In this document: piece after piece, positions 21,862 through 29,933 of the stretch
Position numbering within the stretch: position 1 is the stretch's first letter
How the letters are laid out: every line of letters begins with the position of its first letter
NCBI GenBank assembly: GCA_039545355.1
Contig: BCJJ01000011.1
Location: 206,702-270,701 of the forward strand
Direction: 5' to 3'
From: Trichosporon coremiiforme
Taxonomy: Eukaryota > Basidiomycota > Tremellomycetes > Trichosporonales > Trichosporonaceae
DNA length: 64,000 nt
Program-made: the position numbers and the translations under genes
Notes under the pieces: generated by a model
The model's database searches: none
The model's input: the letters and a program-made list of their open reading frames with translations, nothing else
Told to the model about the DNA's origin: nothing

Positions 21862-22383
21862 CTAATAATGCGCCGTGAGCACTCTCAGCACCTCCAGTGC
21901 ACGTAAGGGTAGGCGCAATTGAACGCTGTCCCCCTTGAAGAGACTGATCTCGTTTATGTCCGTAGCCTTGGTCGCAGGGTCCTCGGCAGTCTTGATGACG
22001 TTCTCGGTGGGTGGCTTGGTGGCGGGCCCCTCGTCGCTGGCTTCGATTCCGGAGACCTCCTTGATGTTCTGACTTTTGGCGCCTGCTGTCAGCTGGATAA
22101 ACGAGCACGCCAGCTTACCAGCAATCTTGATTTGCTGATTTCCGAGATCGATGAAGTGCTGCGTTGTGATCTTCTCAAGCTCCTGCATCTCTGCCAGGTC
22201 GTGGGCCAGAAAATCCTTGAGGATTTCGTCGACGCCGTCCTCGGAGGGCTTCATGGCCAGCGCGGCGTGAAGTACCTCGTGCTTCCAGCTGTACTCCTTC
22301 TTGATCCCGGTGACCTTCTGGTGGAACTTGGACTGAAGCTCCACGTGCTCCTTGACGAACTCGTCGACTTGAGGGGCAGACAT
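21862..22383 (-). CDS. Small helical-domain array protein (member 8)
   Basis: The frame is open without splicing, but a 36-base intron (22118-22083; GTAAGC donor, GCTGAC branch, AGCAG acceptor) fits in phase 1 exactly where the siblings have theirs. Splicing gives 161 residues from exons 22383-22119 and 22082-21862. Residues 1-88 are three charged helices (VELQSKFHQKVTGIKKEYSW, then EILKDFLAHDLAEMQELEKI). The tail is acidic, Thr/Pro-rich and ends in a leucine-rich helix (LRALEVLRVLTAHY). No signal peptide or known motif. This is the first gene of the run on the minus strand and the clearest example of its architecture. Confidence 0.75.
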   Translation of the reverse strand: MSAPQVDEFVKEHVELQSKFHQKVTGIKKEYSWKHEVLHAALAMKPSEDGVDEILKDFLAHDLAEMQELEKITTQHFIDLGNQQIKIAGKLACSFIQLTAGAKSQNIKEVSGIEASDEGPATKPPTENVIKTAEDPATKATDINEISLFKGDSVQLRLPLRALEVLRVLTAHY

Positions 22384-23419
22384 CGTGAAGTTCACAGAGG
22401 TGTTGGATGTTTGACGAATGAGAATGCGAGTGAAGAAGAGAGCCCTTAAGAGGAAGAGGAAACGGGGATGGACAACGGGTCGAGGAAGTGATTGAAAGAG
22501 TGAGAGAGGTTGCGGTGCGGGTGGGAGCGCCAACCATTGTTTACTCTCAGTGCTGTGATCGACAATCAGCGGGACCTGACATGCGGTGTCACCGTTCGCC
22601 ACCCCGCATCAATCACAGTTGGCCGTAGTTTCGGAGGCGTTCGAGACACACGAGGGAGCAAGGAGAGGGCAAAGCGGGGCGGAAACAAGCGAAACGGCCT
22701 CTGATGGACGGCGGATTGATGGACAGTCTATCAACTCTTCACCCGCCACCACCTCGTGGCACCTCTCTCTAACATCTCGAGCCTCCACCATGCGTTCACC
22801 CAAGCACGTTCGTGAGAACTCATGACTACTCATGCCAAGCACTCGTGCGAGCAGGCACTCATTCCGAATGGCGGAGAGAAACGCTTCGCTGGAGTGAGAC
22901 AGTCGCTGGGCTGGGGAACGTGGCCGCCGGCGGGGCTCCAGTCGCCTGCCGCTCGTCTGACCTTGTCTGCTGCAAGTGAGACATCGTCAACCCGTCACGT
23001 TCAACTCAATCTGTACGGCAGTCTGCAGAGCAACGGTTAACTCACTCGAGAACATTCTATACACCTGAGCTGTCCGGGTGAGAGGTTTCTTTAGCCTGAG
23101 TGTCCGGCTCACAGGGACGAGGTATCGGTTTTCGGCCGACTGCTCCTGCTGCTGTCACTCAGCACCAAAGCTGCACCGCTCAGTGAGTGTCACGTACTGC
23201 GTCCTGTCTATGACTGAGATACTTCTCTAGATAATAATGACCAATCGGAGTACCCGAGCCATCTATGCCATGTTCGTCATGCGTGTCGGGGAAGGTATAT
23301 AAACCCTCCCCCTCCTTCGTTCTCCGCAGCAAGCAACCTCCTCATCTACGCCTCACAACTACCACACCTCGAAAGCACTCGCCATCACCGCACTCCACAG
23401 ACTCCCCAAGCGAAACACA
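22384..23419. other. Divergent intergenic region
   Basis: Lies between the minus-strand array gene starting at 22383 and the plus-strand mini-gene at 23420. Apart from the TATA box near 23296 I see nothing coding. Confidence 0.4.
23296..23303 (+). promoter_or_regulatory. TATA box of the 39-residue mini-gene
   Basis: TATATAAA, 117 bases upstream of the ATG at 23420, followed by a CT-rich leader. A clean TATA box this close to a tiny frame supports the frame being expressed. Confidence 0.6.
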
Positions 23420-23572
23420 ATGACCTGCCTCGGCAAGAAGGGAACCGGCGAGAACTTTGGCCGTGAGTGCCCCCCACTCGCGGCGGAGCTGACAGAAGGC
23501 AAGTGCCGTGGCAGCTACCACCACGCCGACGGGCGCTTCAAGTGCGACTTCTGCAAGCGTCCCATGGATTGA
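23420..23572 (+). CDS. Cys-rich mini-protein (39 residues)
   Basis: Exons 23420-23462 and 23496-23572 with a 33-base phase-1 intron (GTGAGT donor, GCTGACAG end). Unspliced, the frame is also open (50 residues), so intron retention would lengthen the protein rather than break it. The spliced chain begins MTCLGKKGTGENFG and ends with KCRGSYHHADGRFKCDFCKR and PMD. The pattern C-x-G-x-Y followed by C-x-F-C-K/R is shared with the 69-residue product of the gene at 27109, so the two are paralogues. The Cys/His set (C, HH, CxxC) could bind one metal ion, which is inference. There is no signal peptide. It is too short for usual gene callers; the TATA box, ATG context, splice signals and paralogue are the support. 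Confidence 0.65.
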   Translation: MTCLGKKGTGENFGRECPPLAAELTEGKCRGSYHHADGRFKCDFCKRPMD

Positions 23573-24761
23573 GGGGCTTCGCCACCACCGGAAGCAGACT
23601 ACACTTTCGCTGCCCTCCGGCTTTCCCTAGACTTTGACCCTGCCTCACGGCAGCCCGTCGTGGCCACGCTACACGCTGCCCAGCAGGAGGTCCATCCCCA
23701 CCTCGGGCTTATCTCCGAAGTGAACCATTCGCTCGGCAAGTTACACTCTTGTTCACGCCTTCATGTTGTTATCTTGAGCCTTCTTTCCCCGTGCTCCCTG
23801 TTGTCTTCTTGTCTCCTTCTTGTGCCGAAGTCGTCTTTGTTGTGTAAGTAGTCTGCGAATCTAGTGCATGCAGAAGATAATCCCTGACTTCGTCTTTGTT
23901 CGCTGTCTCATCAACATCCCTTTGCATCTCCTATGCATGCTCACGAACAAGTCAGAATTAACCCCGCTGCCACTCAGCCACTTCTGGAATAGTAAATTAC
24001 AAACGTCCACAATACCGGTTGTAACTCTCTATGTCATCAAATCTTATCTCATTCAATCGAAAACTGCACTAGTGTGAAAACTGAACTCGGTTCCGGTTTT
24101 CTCCCAACGACCGTTTTAGACTGAACATGCATGCGAACACTATTCTGGTCGTACGAGCACTCTACTCACATGTCGTCGACGCGTCGAAATGAGACGATCA
24201 GGGCAGATCCCGATGATAAAGGGGCAGGCACCCTCGTTGCCGCCGGCACCCTGCACCAAAACCGGCCATGCCGAAGCAAACCGACTCTACAAGCTCCAGC
24301 GCCTCTACCACAGGAACACCGCTGCAGCAACACCCATGGAAAACGAAGTGTCCCGGTGAAGCAGAGACTGGCGAGAATGCTGGTAGTGAGTGGCCCCGGT
24401 ATTGAGGGAGCTGATGGGATAGAAATGCTTCGGCGCCCGGGACCTGTAGGGCAAGTATCGGTGTGATTACTGCCATGCGCCCATGCCGGAGCGGAAGAAA
24501 CGTAAGGGTGTTTCGATGCCTTGGTAGTCAACCTCTATCTCTCTATGCTCACCACCATGCCACCAGCATATCCTCTCGTTAGCCTGCATACAGACGCAGT
24601 TGTTAATGCAGAAATGAATTCCCTGTGTATTCGCCACCGCCCTGCAGGAGATTCCTCACTCCCACCTACCTTCGCCAATCAGAGTCCCCCTACTACCCTT
24701 GGGCAGCCCTCTGACGCCATCGGACAAGAAAAACAGAGGGTAGAGAGGACAAAAAGCTTTA
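23573..24761. other. Intergenic region between mini-gene and tRNA-Met
   Basis: The first part is a T/C-rich 3' flank. No gene or repeat is apparent in the rest. Confidence 0.4.
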
Positions 24762-24841
24762 TAGCGACGAGAAGTTTCGATCTTCTGCCCTTTGGGTGAA
24801 CTCGTATGAGCCCAACGCTCTTCCATCTGAGCTACGTCGCT
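24762..24841 (-). tRNA. tRNA-Met (CAT), intron-containing
   Basis: Read on the minus strand from 24841: a seven-pair acceptor stem (AGCGACG with CGTCGCT), TA at positions 8-9, a D arm with GCTC/GAGC, and an anticodon stem TTGGG/CCCAA. The enlarged loop holds CTCATA plus an intron of about 7 bases after position 37, and a T arm AGAAG/CTTCT follows. Anticodon CAT with this A-U first pair and an intron points to the elongator methionine tRNA rather than the initiator, though I cannot prove this. A run of five T follows as the polymerase III stop. The mobile element at 24873 starts about 30 bases upstream of its 5' end. Confidence 0.85.
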
Positions 24842-24872
24842 TTGATTTGGTGATAAAGATGGGGGAGGGGTA

Positions 24873-24899
24873 AACTAGGGTCACAGGTTAAGTCGAACG
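24873..24899. repeat. Left terminal inverted repeat of the 24.9-kb element
   Basis: 27 bases, exact inverse complement of 26603-26629. Confidence 0.9.
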
Positions 24900-25314
24900 G
24901 ATGCGCACGGTCCCGTCATCGTCAACCTCGCCGTGGCTCATGTTCTGATCCATAACTCATGCAACGGTACTCTTTATGCCTAGAAACTCCGCGTAGAGCC
25001 GAAAGGAATGCTTGGCAGCTCGGACAAATGGAGCTGCAGAGCGCACCGTGCATACTGGCCACCACACCACCACAATAAAGCTGCATGTCACCACCCTCCT
25101 TATCGCCCTAGATCTCAGCCACCGAGGCCTGTGCTTGCCCCAAATCTTTCATGTATCAAGCTCCGAAGCTGGGCTTTTGGAAAATCCAAGAATTGAGTCG
25201 AAACCATGCATATCGGCAGCGGAGTCCGTCCGACTGTCCATCTTTGTGGCATATAAGCCTCCTTGAGTGCCACTTCTCTTCCACAACAGCTCTACCTCAT
25301 CAGAACTTGCAGCT

Positions 25315-26455
25315 ATGCCTCGCCCTTGCCTCACACCTCGCCGCCGCGCCAAGATTGCGTCCTTGGCTCGCTACCGCAGCTATTCCTCTGTCGCCTGGGA
25401 GTACAACATCGCCAAGAGCACTGTGGGTTACTGTGTGATGTTAGCTCGCCTCCAGGCTCTCATTCCACCTGCTCTGGCTGTTCTGCACCCTGTCCAGGGG
25501 ATCCGCATCCCCCGCAGCCACACCAAGCTCACTCCCGACAACCTCAGAGCGATCTACGAGGTCTTTGAGGCTCAGCCCTTCGCCAGCAATCGTGAGGTGT
25601 TGGACACTCTTGCAGACAGAGACATTGTCCTCTCTCTCATGACTCTGCGCCGTGCACGTCGCCAGCTTGGTTATGGCCGCTTTGTGGCTCTTGTGCGGCC
25701 GTATCTAAGCCCCCTTCACAAGGAGAAGCGTCTCGCTTATGCTCTTGAGCAGCAGCGACTCTTCCAAGAGTGGAGGAAGGTGATCTTCTGTGACGAGGTC
25801 CCTCTCTACATTGACCAGCTCCACAGAGCATATGTGACGCGCCCCATCGGTTCTGACCGTGCCAATGAGCGGTGAGTGTCTTTCCTGACGTTCTACATGC
25901 TGTGGAAGAGTGCTGACACTCAGGTACATCCAGTACACCTTCAGATCGAGCTGTGGGTCGATTATGTGCTGGGGGGCTATCTGGTATGGCGGCAAGTCGA
26001 AGCTGGTGTGGTTTGACACCTCCCAGTCGACCTCCAAGCGCAAGGGAGTCAATGCGGCCATCTATCGCACCCAGGTGACTGAGAAGGAGTTGTTTGATTG
26101 CTGGAAGCGTGTCAAGACTCAGTGGCGTGGTTATGGCTTGCCCTGGGTTGTAGAGGACAACGCTGTCGTCCACACAGCCAAGGCCACCCGTGGCAAGGCA
26201 GAGCAACTTGGCATGCGCTTCCTGCCTCACCCTCCCTGCTCTCCTTGCCTCAACCCCATTGAGAACCTTTGGAGCAACCTCAAGCGCCGCCTGGCCCGTC
26301 TCAACCCTCGTCCCACCACCCAGGAGGGGCTATTCGCTGCCGCTACGGAGCTCTGGAACACCTATGATCAGAATGAGATCGACCGACTTATCATGTCCAT
26401 GCCTAACAGGATCAAGGACACCATCTCTGCTAATGGAGGACACATTAAGTATTGA
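25315..26455 (+). CDS. DD34E Tc1/mariner transposase, intact
   Basis: Cuts and pastes its own element at TA sites. Exons 25315-25871 and 25924-26455 join in phase 2 over a 52-base intron (GTGAGT donor, TGACACTCAG end), giving 362 residues. The N-terminal third is basic and helix-turn-helix-like (MPRPCLTPRRRAKIASLARY, then VAWEYNIAKSTVGYC). Catalytic residues: Asp in IFCDEVPLYI, Asp in VVEDNAVVHT and Glu in LNPIENLWSNLKRR; the second Asp and the Glu are 34 residues apart. The usual SPDLNPIE reads SPCLNPIE; the changed residue is not one of the catalytic three. The chain ends with the family-typical GGHIKY. The copy at 20.4 kb is a different subfamily. The intron lies just downstream of the first catalytic Asp region. 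Confidence 0.9.
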
Positions 26456-26602
26456 TCCCAGGTGCACCATGCTTCGTATATAGGTTACCAAGACTCCCAT
26501 GCACGTGGAACAACTGTTTATAGAGCAAGAAACATGCATATGCATGAGTTATTCGTGGTTGCAGCGAGGTCGACAGTTCACGGCCTCGTTTGTGGCACCA
26601 CT

Positions 26603-26629
26603 CGTTCGACTTAACCTGTGACCCTAGTT
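26603..26629. repeat. Right terminal inverted repeat of the 24.9-kb element
   Basis: 27 bases, exact inverse complement of 24873-24899, next to TA at 26630-26631. Confidence 0.9.
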
Positions 26630-26631
26630 TA

Positions 26632-27108
26632 GTGGTTCATGACTGGGGAGTGGTTTTTCCGGCAGTTTTGCCGACACATCACACTCGTCCTTTTTCCTGC
26701 GTTGCTTGCTGGTGGGATGGAACTGAAGGACATACATGCATAGTGCCAGTGGAGAGGTGTGCAATGCATGCATGCTTGAGATGGTGTGTGCGGTATGAGC
26801 TGTCCCTCACGGGACTTAAGGTAGCGCCAGCCAGACCGCACTCAGTGTCACTACACGACTTTCTGTTCTTGACACAGCACTCCGAGAAGTCCAGAACCCG
26901 ATGTCCGTCGCAGAGCCGCAACGGAACCACGCATCCGAGCACGCTCCGAAACGAGGGGAACGAGATCCGGTGTCGAGATCGGACGTCGTATGTTTATCAC
27001 AAGAGCAGATCCACTCAAGTGCAGGGCAGTATATAACAGCTCGCATCCATACTTTTCCGTCCTCTCCAACTCAGGACCCCCTCCACCCGTCCCTCCCCAG
27101 CAAGCAGG
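26632..27108. other. Upstream region of the 69-residue mini-gene
   Basis: Holds one TGCATGCA word (26765-26772) and the TATA box at 27030. No coding sequence is seen. Confidence 0.4.
27030..27036 (+). promoter_or_regulatory. TATA box of the 69-residue mini-gene
   Basis: TATATAA, 79 bases upstream of the ATG at 27109, followed by a C/T-rich leader that contains AGCAAGCA, also present before the paralogue at 23420. Confidence 0.6.
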
Positions 27109-27352
27109 ATGCGCTTCAAGCTGCCCACCGTCTACCAACGGAAGAAGGATAACAGTCCTCGGTTCGAGAAACGGTTGTGTTCTGGTACTGCGTCGCGACC
27201 GCACAAGAATCGCGCCAGTGAGTTGGCGAGTGAAAGTGCTGATGGAACCAGAGTGGTGTATTGGCGGATACGTGGGGCCGCATCCTGAGAACGCGACGTG
27301 TTATTTTTGCAGGAAGGCTTTGGCTGTGAAGCTGCCGGAGCCCACTGTCTAG
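27109..27352 (+). CDS. Cys-rich mini-protein (69 residues), paralogue of 23420
   Basis: Exons 27109-27217 and 27252-27352, phase-1 intron of 34 bases (GTGAGT donor, GCTGAT branch, ACCAG acceptor). The N-terminal half is basic (MRFKLPTVYQRKKDNSPRFE). The C-terminal half reads KWCIGGYVGPHPENATCYFC then RKALAVKLPEPTV. C-x-G-x-Y ... C-x-F-C-K/R is the signature shared with the mini-protein at 23420. The long unspliced frame stops early, so only the spliced form carries the Cys motif. No signal peptide and no match to a family I know. Both genes have a TATA box, a CT-rich leader and a tiny phase-1 intron before the Cys motif. An intact transposon now lies between the two copies. Confidence 0.65.
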
Positions 27353-27613
27353 GGCCGCCTGAATGATGGGAGAGCGTTTGGAGGGAGGACGGCGTTGCTG
27401 TAACCTGTTGTGAGAAGTACGTGCCGTGAGATGCAAGGTGCTGTTAGATTGTGAGCCTGTGCCTGCGCTCCGGGATCAGGGTATAGACGAGTCGAATGTT
27501 GGCTGCCTTCCTCGAGGACCAGGAGGGCGCAGCCAGTCGCAAGAATATGACAACGATGCAATATGGGTAAGCTACAATCTGAATGCGGGGTATCCTGTTT
27601 TCCTTTCCAGTCG

Positions 27614-28198
27614 CTATCCCCAAGCCTGCGTGTTTCTGTCCCATCAGCTTTCGTCTACTTATGGCAAGCTCACGAGTAGTTGACGATCAGATGTCCCTCA
27701 GTCCCGAAGCACTTGTACAGGCTCCCGACCGTGTCGTCGGGTGTCGGCGCGAACGCTCCGTTGATGTATGTGAACTGAGGTCAGCTTCGCAACCGCGGCA
27801 TTTTGCAGCTCCAGAGTCAGAGGAAGGGAGAACTCACCAGCGCATCGCTCTGCTTGATTCCAAGCTGTCCGCGGAGGAAGACGATGACGGACTGGAACTT
27901 GTTCCCGGCCGTTACTTTGAACACGTTGTTCTTCATTATCGGCGCCGAACCGATGGACTTAAACCGCACGACGACTGCGTGTCAGCTCGTTGCAATGACA
28001 AGAGCTATGAGTTCTGCGCTACCGGCTTACAGGCGGTCGACCAGCTGACCGTGGGTCGAATCATACTCACTCTTCGCCGGGTCTTTGGCCCGGTATGTAT
28101 CGAGCGCGTCAGCCGTAGCCTGCGGCAGCGTGGGGGCTAATACGCCTGTAGTTAGCCACAACGGAGCTCGACAGCTTACCGTCAATGGGCGCACTCAT
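27614..28198 (-). CDS. ATG12: Autophagy ubiquitin-like protein Atg12
   Basis: Atg12 is joined through its C-terminal Gly to Atg5 and helps lipidate Atg8 on the forming autophagosome. Five exons (28198-28180, 28145-28071, 27974-27838, 27774-27674, 27635-27614) give 117 residues. The beta-grasp core is clear: [20 protein letters not shown], then FLRGQLGI, then [20 protein letters not shown] and [13 protein letters not shown]. The last exon is only 22 bases and supplies the end NTQAWG with the conjugating Gly; without that 38-base intron (GTGAGC to GGACAG) the protein would stop at NYS and lack it. The N-terminal extension before the core is short compared with yeast Atg12. Intron phases all agree. 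It is the next gene to the divergent lectin gene. Confidence 0.93.
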
Positions 28199-28995
28199 GG
28201 TTGCAGGTGGTGGATGGTCCAGAGGGTTGAGCAATGACCTCACCTCGTAGGGTGCACTGGGCAGGCGTGGTGGAGGTCAGACCTCGACCGCGTGCGTGCT
28301 TGTGTGGGTCCACTCGACGCGGTGGCGAATTTGCTCCCGCTCTCACCGTACGAGCCCTCCCACCACAGAGCATTTCGAGGAATGTCGGTGACCTCCACCG
28401 AGGCCCGAGGACCGTCCTCCAGCACTATCGATGAGTTTCGGCGATCGACCACTCGACCTTCGTTCCTCCGCGCTTGCCGAGAGAGCCGTCGCGCGACAAC
28501 TCTAGGCTGTTCTGTCAATTGCACCAACTGGGATCAACTGGGCAGACGATCGTGATGGCGTCTCTGGGCTTGCACCAGCACAGCCAGATGGCACCCGACG
28601 CTGTCCCATGAAGCAATGCCGCAACCATAGATCCCACGCCTAGCACGCCCGTTTGACAGCCAGCATCCTAGCCGCACCTTAGCGGTGCAGCTGGTGCAAC
28701 AGGTGCAGCACGTTGCAGCGACTTTGTCTCATCTTGCATAATTGCATGCCCCACTGTGACCACCCGGTGCTAACACGGTGTGTGCCTGCTAGTTCGTCTG
28801 GCGCGGCCGGCTTGCGCACTTCGGGGGATGACTCGCTGTTCTTCGGTGCTCTCAGATCTTCGGGCCGGGTGCGTATGCCGGCTACGCAAGCTGCACTCAT
28901 TCACCTTCCTCGCCTCTGTCCTCCCCTACTCACACCTGCATGCTATATAACACCCCTTCCCCGCAGACTAACCCCTCCGCATCCCAACACTCGCA
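28199..28995. other. Divergent promoter region of ATG12 and the lectin gene
   Basis: No gene seen. It holds the TATA box at 28944 for the plus-strand lectin gene. Confidence 0.4.
28944..28950 (+). promoter_or_regulatory. TATA box of the lectin gene
   Basis: TATATAA, 52 bases before the ATG at 28996, followed by a C-rich leader. Confidence 0.6.
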
Positions 28996-29809
28996 ATGGA
29001 CAGCTACACCCTGCTCTTCGTCGGACTTCTGACTTTTCGAGTCCTTCCCCTCTCGACCACGACACTGGCCGCGGCCGCTCCTGCTGCGCCCGCTACGTAT
29101 GCTCCGCGCGCCTTCGACTCGGGCGCTCAGCACGTTCGCCTCCGCAACTCCGGCTTCTGCGTCGACGTTCCCGCAGGCTCTGATGCTTCTGGACCCGTAG
29201 CGCTGCAGCTCTGGGACTGCGTCGAGGGCAACATCAACCAGGCGTGGCTGCACACCTCTTCCAGCCGCGCACCGGGAAACCCAGTGGTGATCTCGAGCGA
29301 CACGCACAAGGGGAGGTGTATCGGTGTAACTGGCGGTACGTTCACTCACTCACTTCTTTCAATGGGGAAGGACAGGGGTGCTGATAGGACAGAGGCAGCT
29401 GAGGGTGGAGTGGTGCAGCTCGTTGCGTGCGAGGAGAAGTTGACGGTGTGGGCGAATTCGCCTTTCTCGCTTTGCCTCTGGGAGAACAGGGGTGAGTACC
29501 ACCACATGCGTGAAGTGAGGAAGCAAGACGGGAGTCGAGAAGCGATCAGGGAACCGGTCTCCGTACCTTCGTTCCGCGGTTGGAGATAAGATTGGGCCTG
29601 CGTCAAATCTCTCCCAAATCAGGCCAATCTGGACCTCTCGCTCGGACCCGGAACCTTGCTCTTTGGTTTGCGCACATCGGTTGCATCGGTGATGCAAGCT
29701 GACGTTAGACCTGTGCATCGGCTTTGACGAGCCTGCCAACGGCGCAGGACTCACGCTCAAGAAGACCCAGGCGCCCCAGAGCTGGAGCCTGTACGACTCC
29801 CTGAACTGA
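28996..29809 (+). CDS. Secreted ricin-type beta-trefoil lectin-like protein
   Basis: Probably a secreted sugar-binding protein. Exons 28996-29335, 29393-29491 and 29709-29809 join in phase 1 and give 179 residues. Residues 1-30 are a signal peptide (MDSYTLLFVGLLTFRVLPLS followed by an Ala-rich stretch). Three beta-trefoil-like repeats follow: FCVDVPAGSDASGPVALQLW then NQAWLH (the QxW position), CIGVTGEAAEGGVVQLVACE, and LCIGFDEPANGAGLTLKKT with a final QSWSLYD. Cys and the W of the QxW elements are spaced as in the ricin B-chain family. The first intron's acceptor was chosen at GGACAG because only this keeps phase. The second intron is 217 bases, long for this genome. It is driven by a clear TATA box. 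Confidence 0.8.
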
Positions 29810-29933
29810 GTGCTCGTGAGCAAAGATTCTGTATCATAGAAATCAGCAGTGATGGAGAGTGGATAGCCAAGAAATGCATGTAGGGTAAAGAAGATCGCTA
29901 CAACTATGTGGGACCGATATCTATGCCAGAATA

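Larger units (their letters stand above)
24873..26629 (+). mobile_element. Intact-looking Tc1/mariner element, 1757 bp
   Basis: Flanked by TA (24871-24872 and 26630-26631). The ends are perfect 27-base inverted repeats beginning AACTAGGGTCACAGGTTAAG, and weaker inverted similarity seems to extend further inward (both ends carry AACTCATGCA). It contains one apparently complete transposase gene. Perfect ends and an unbroken gene suggest recent insertion, in the upstream region of the tRNA-Met gene. Confidence 0.9.
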
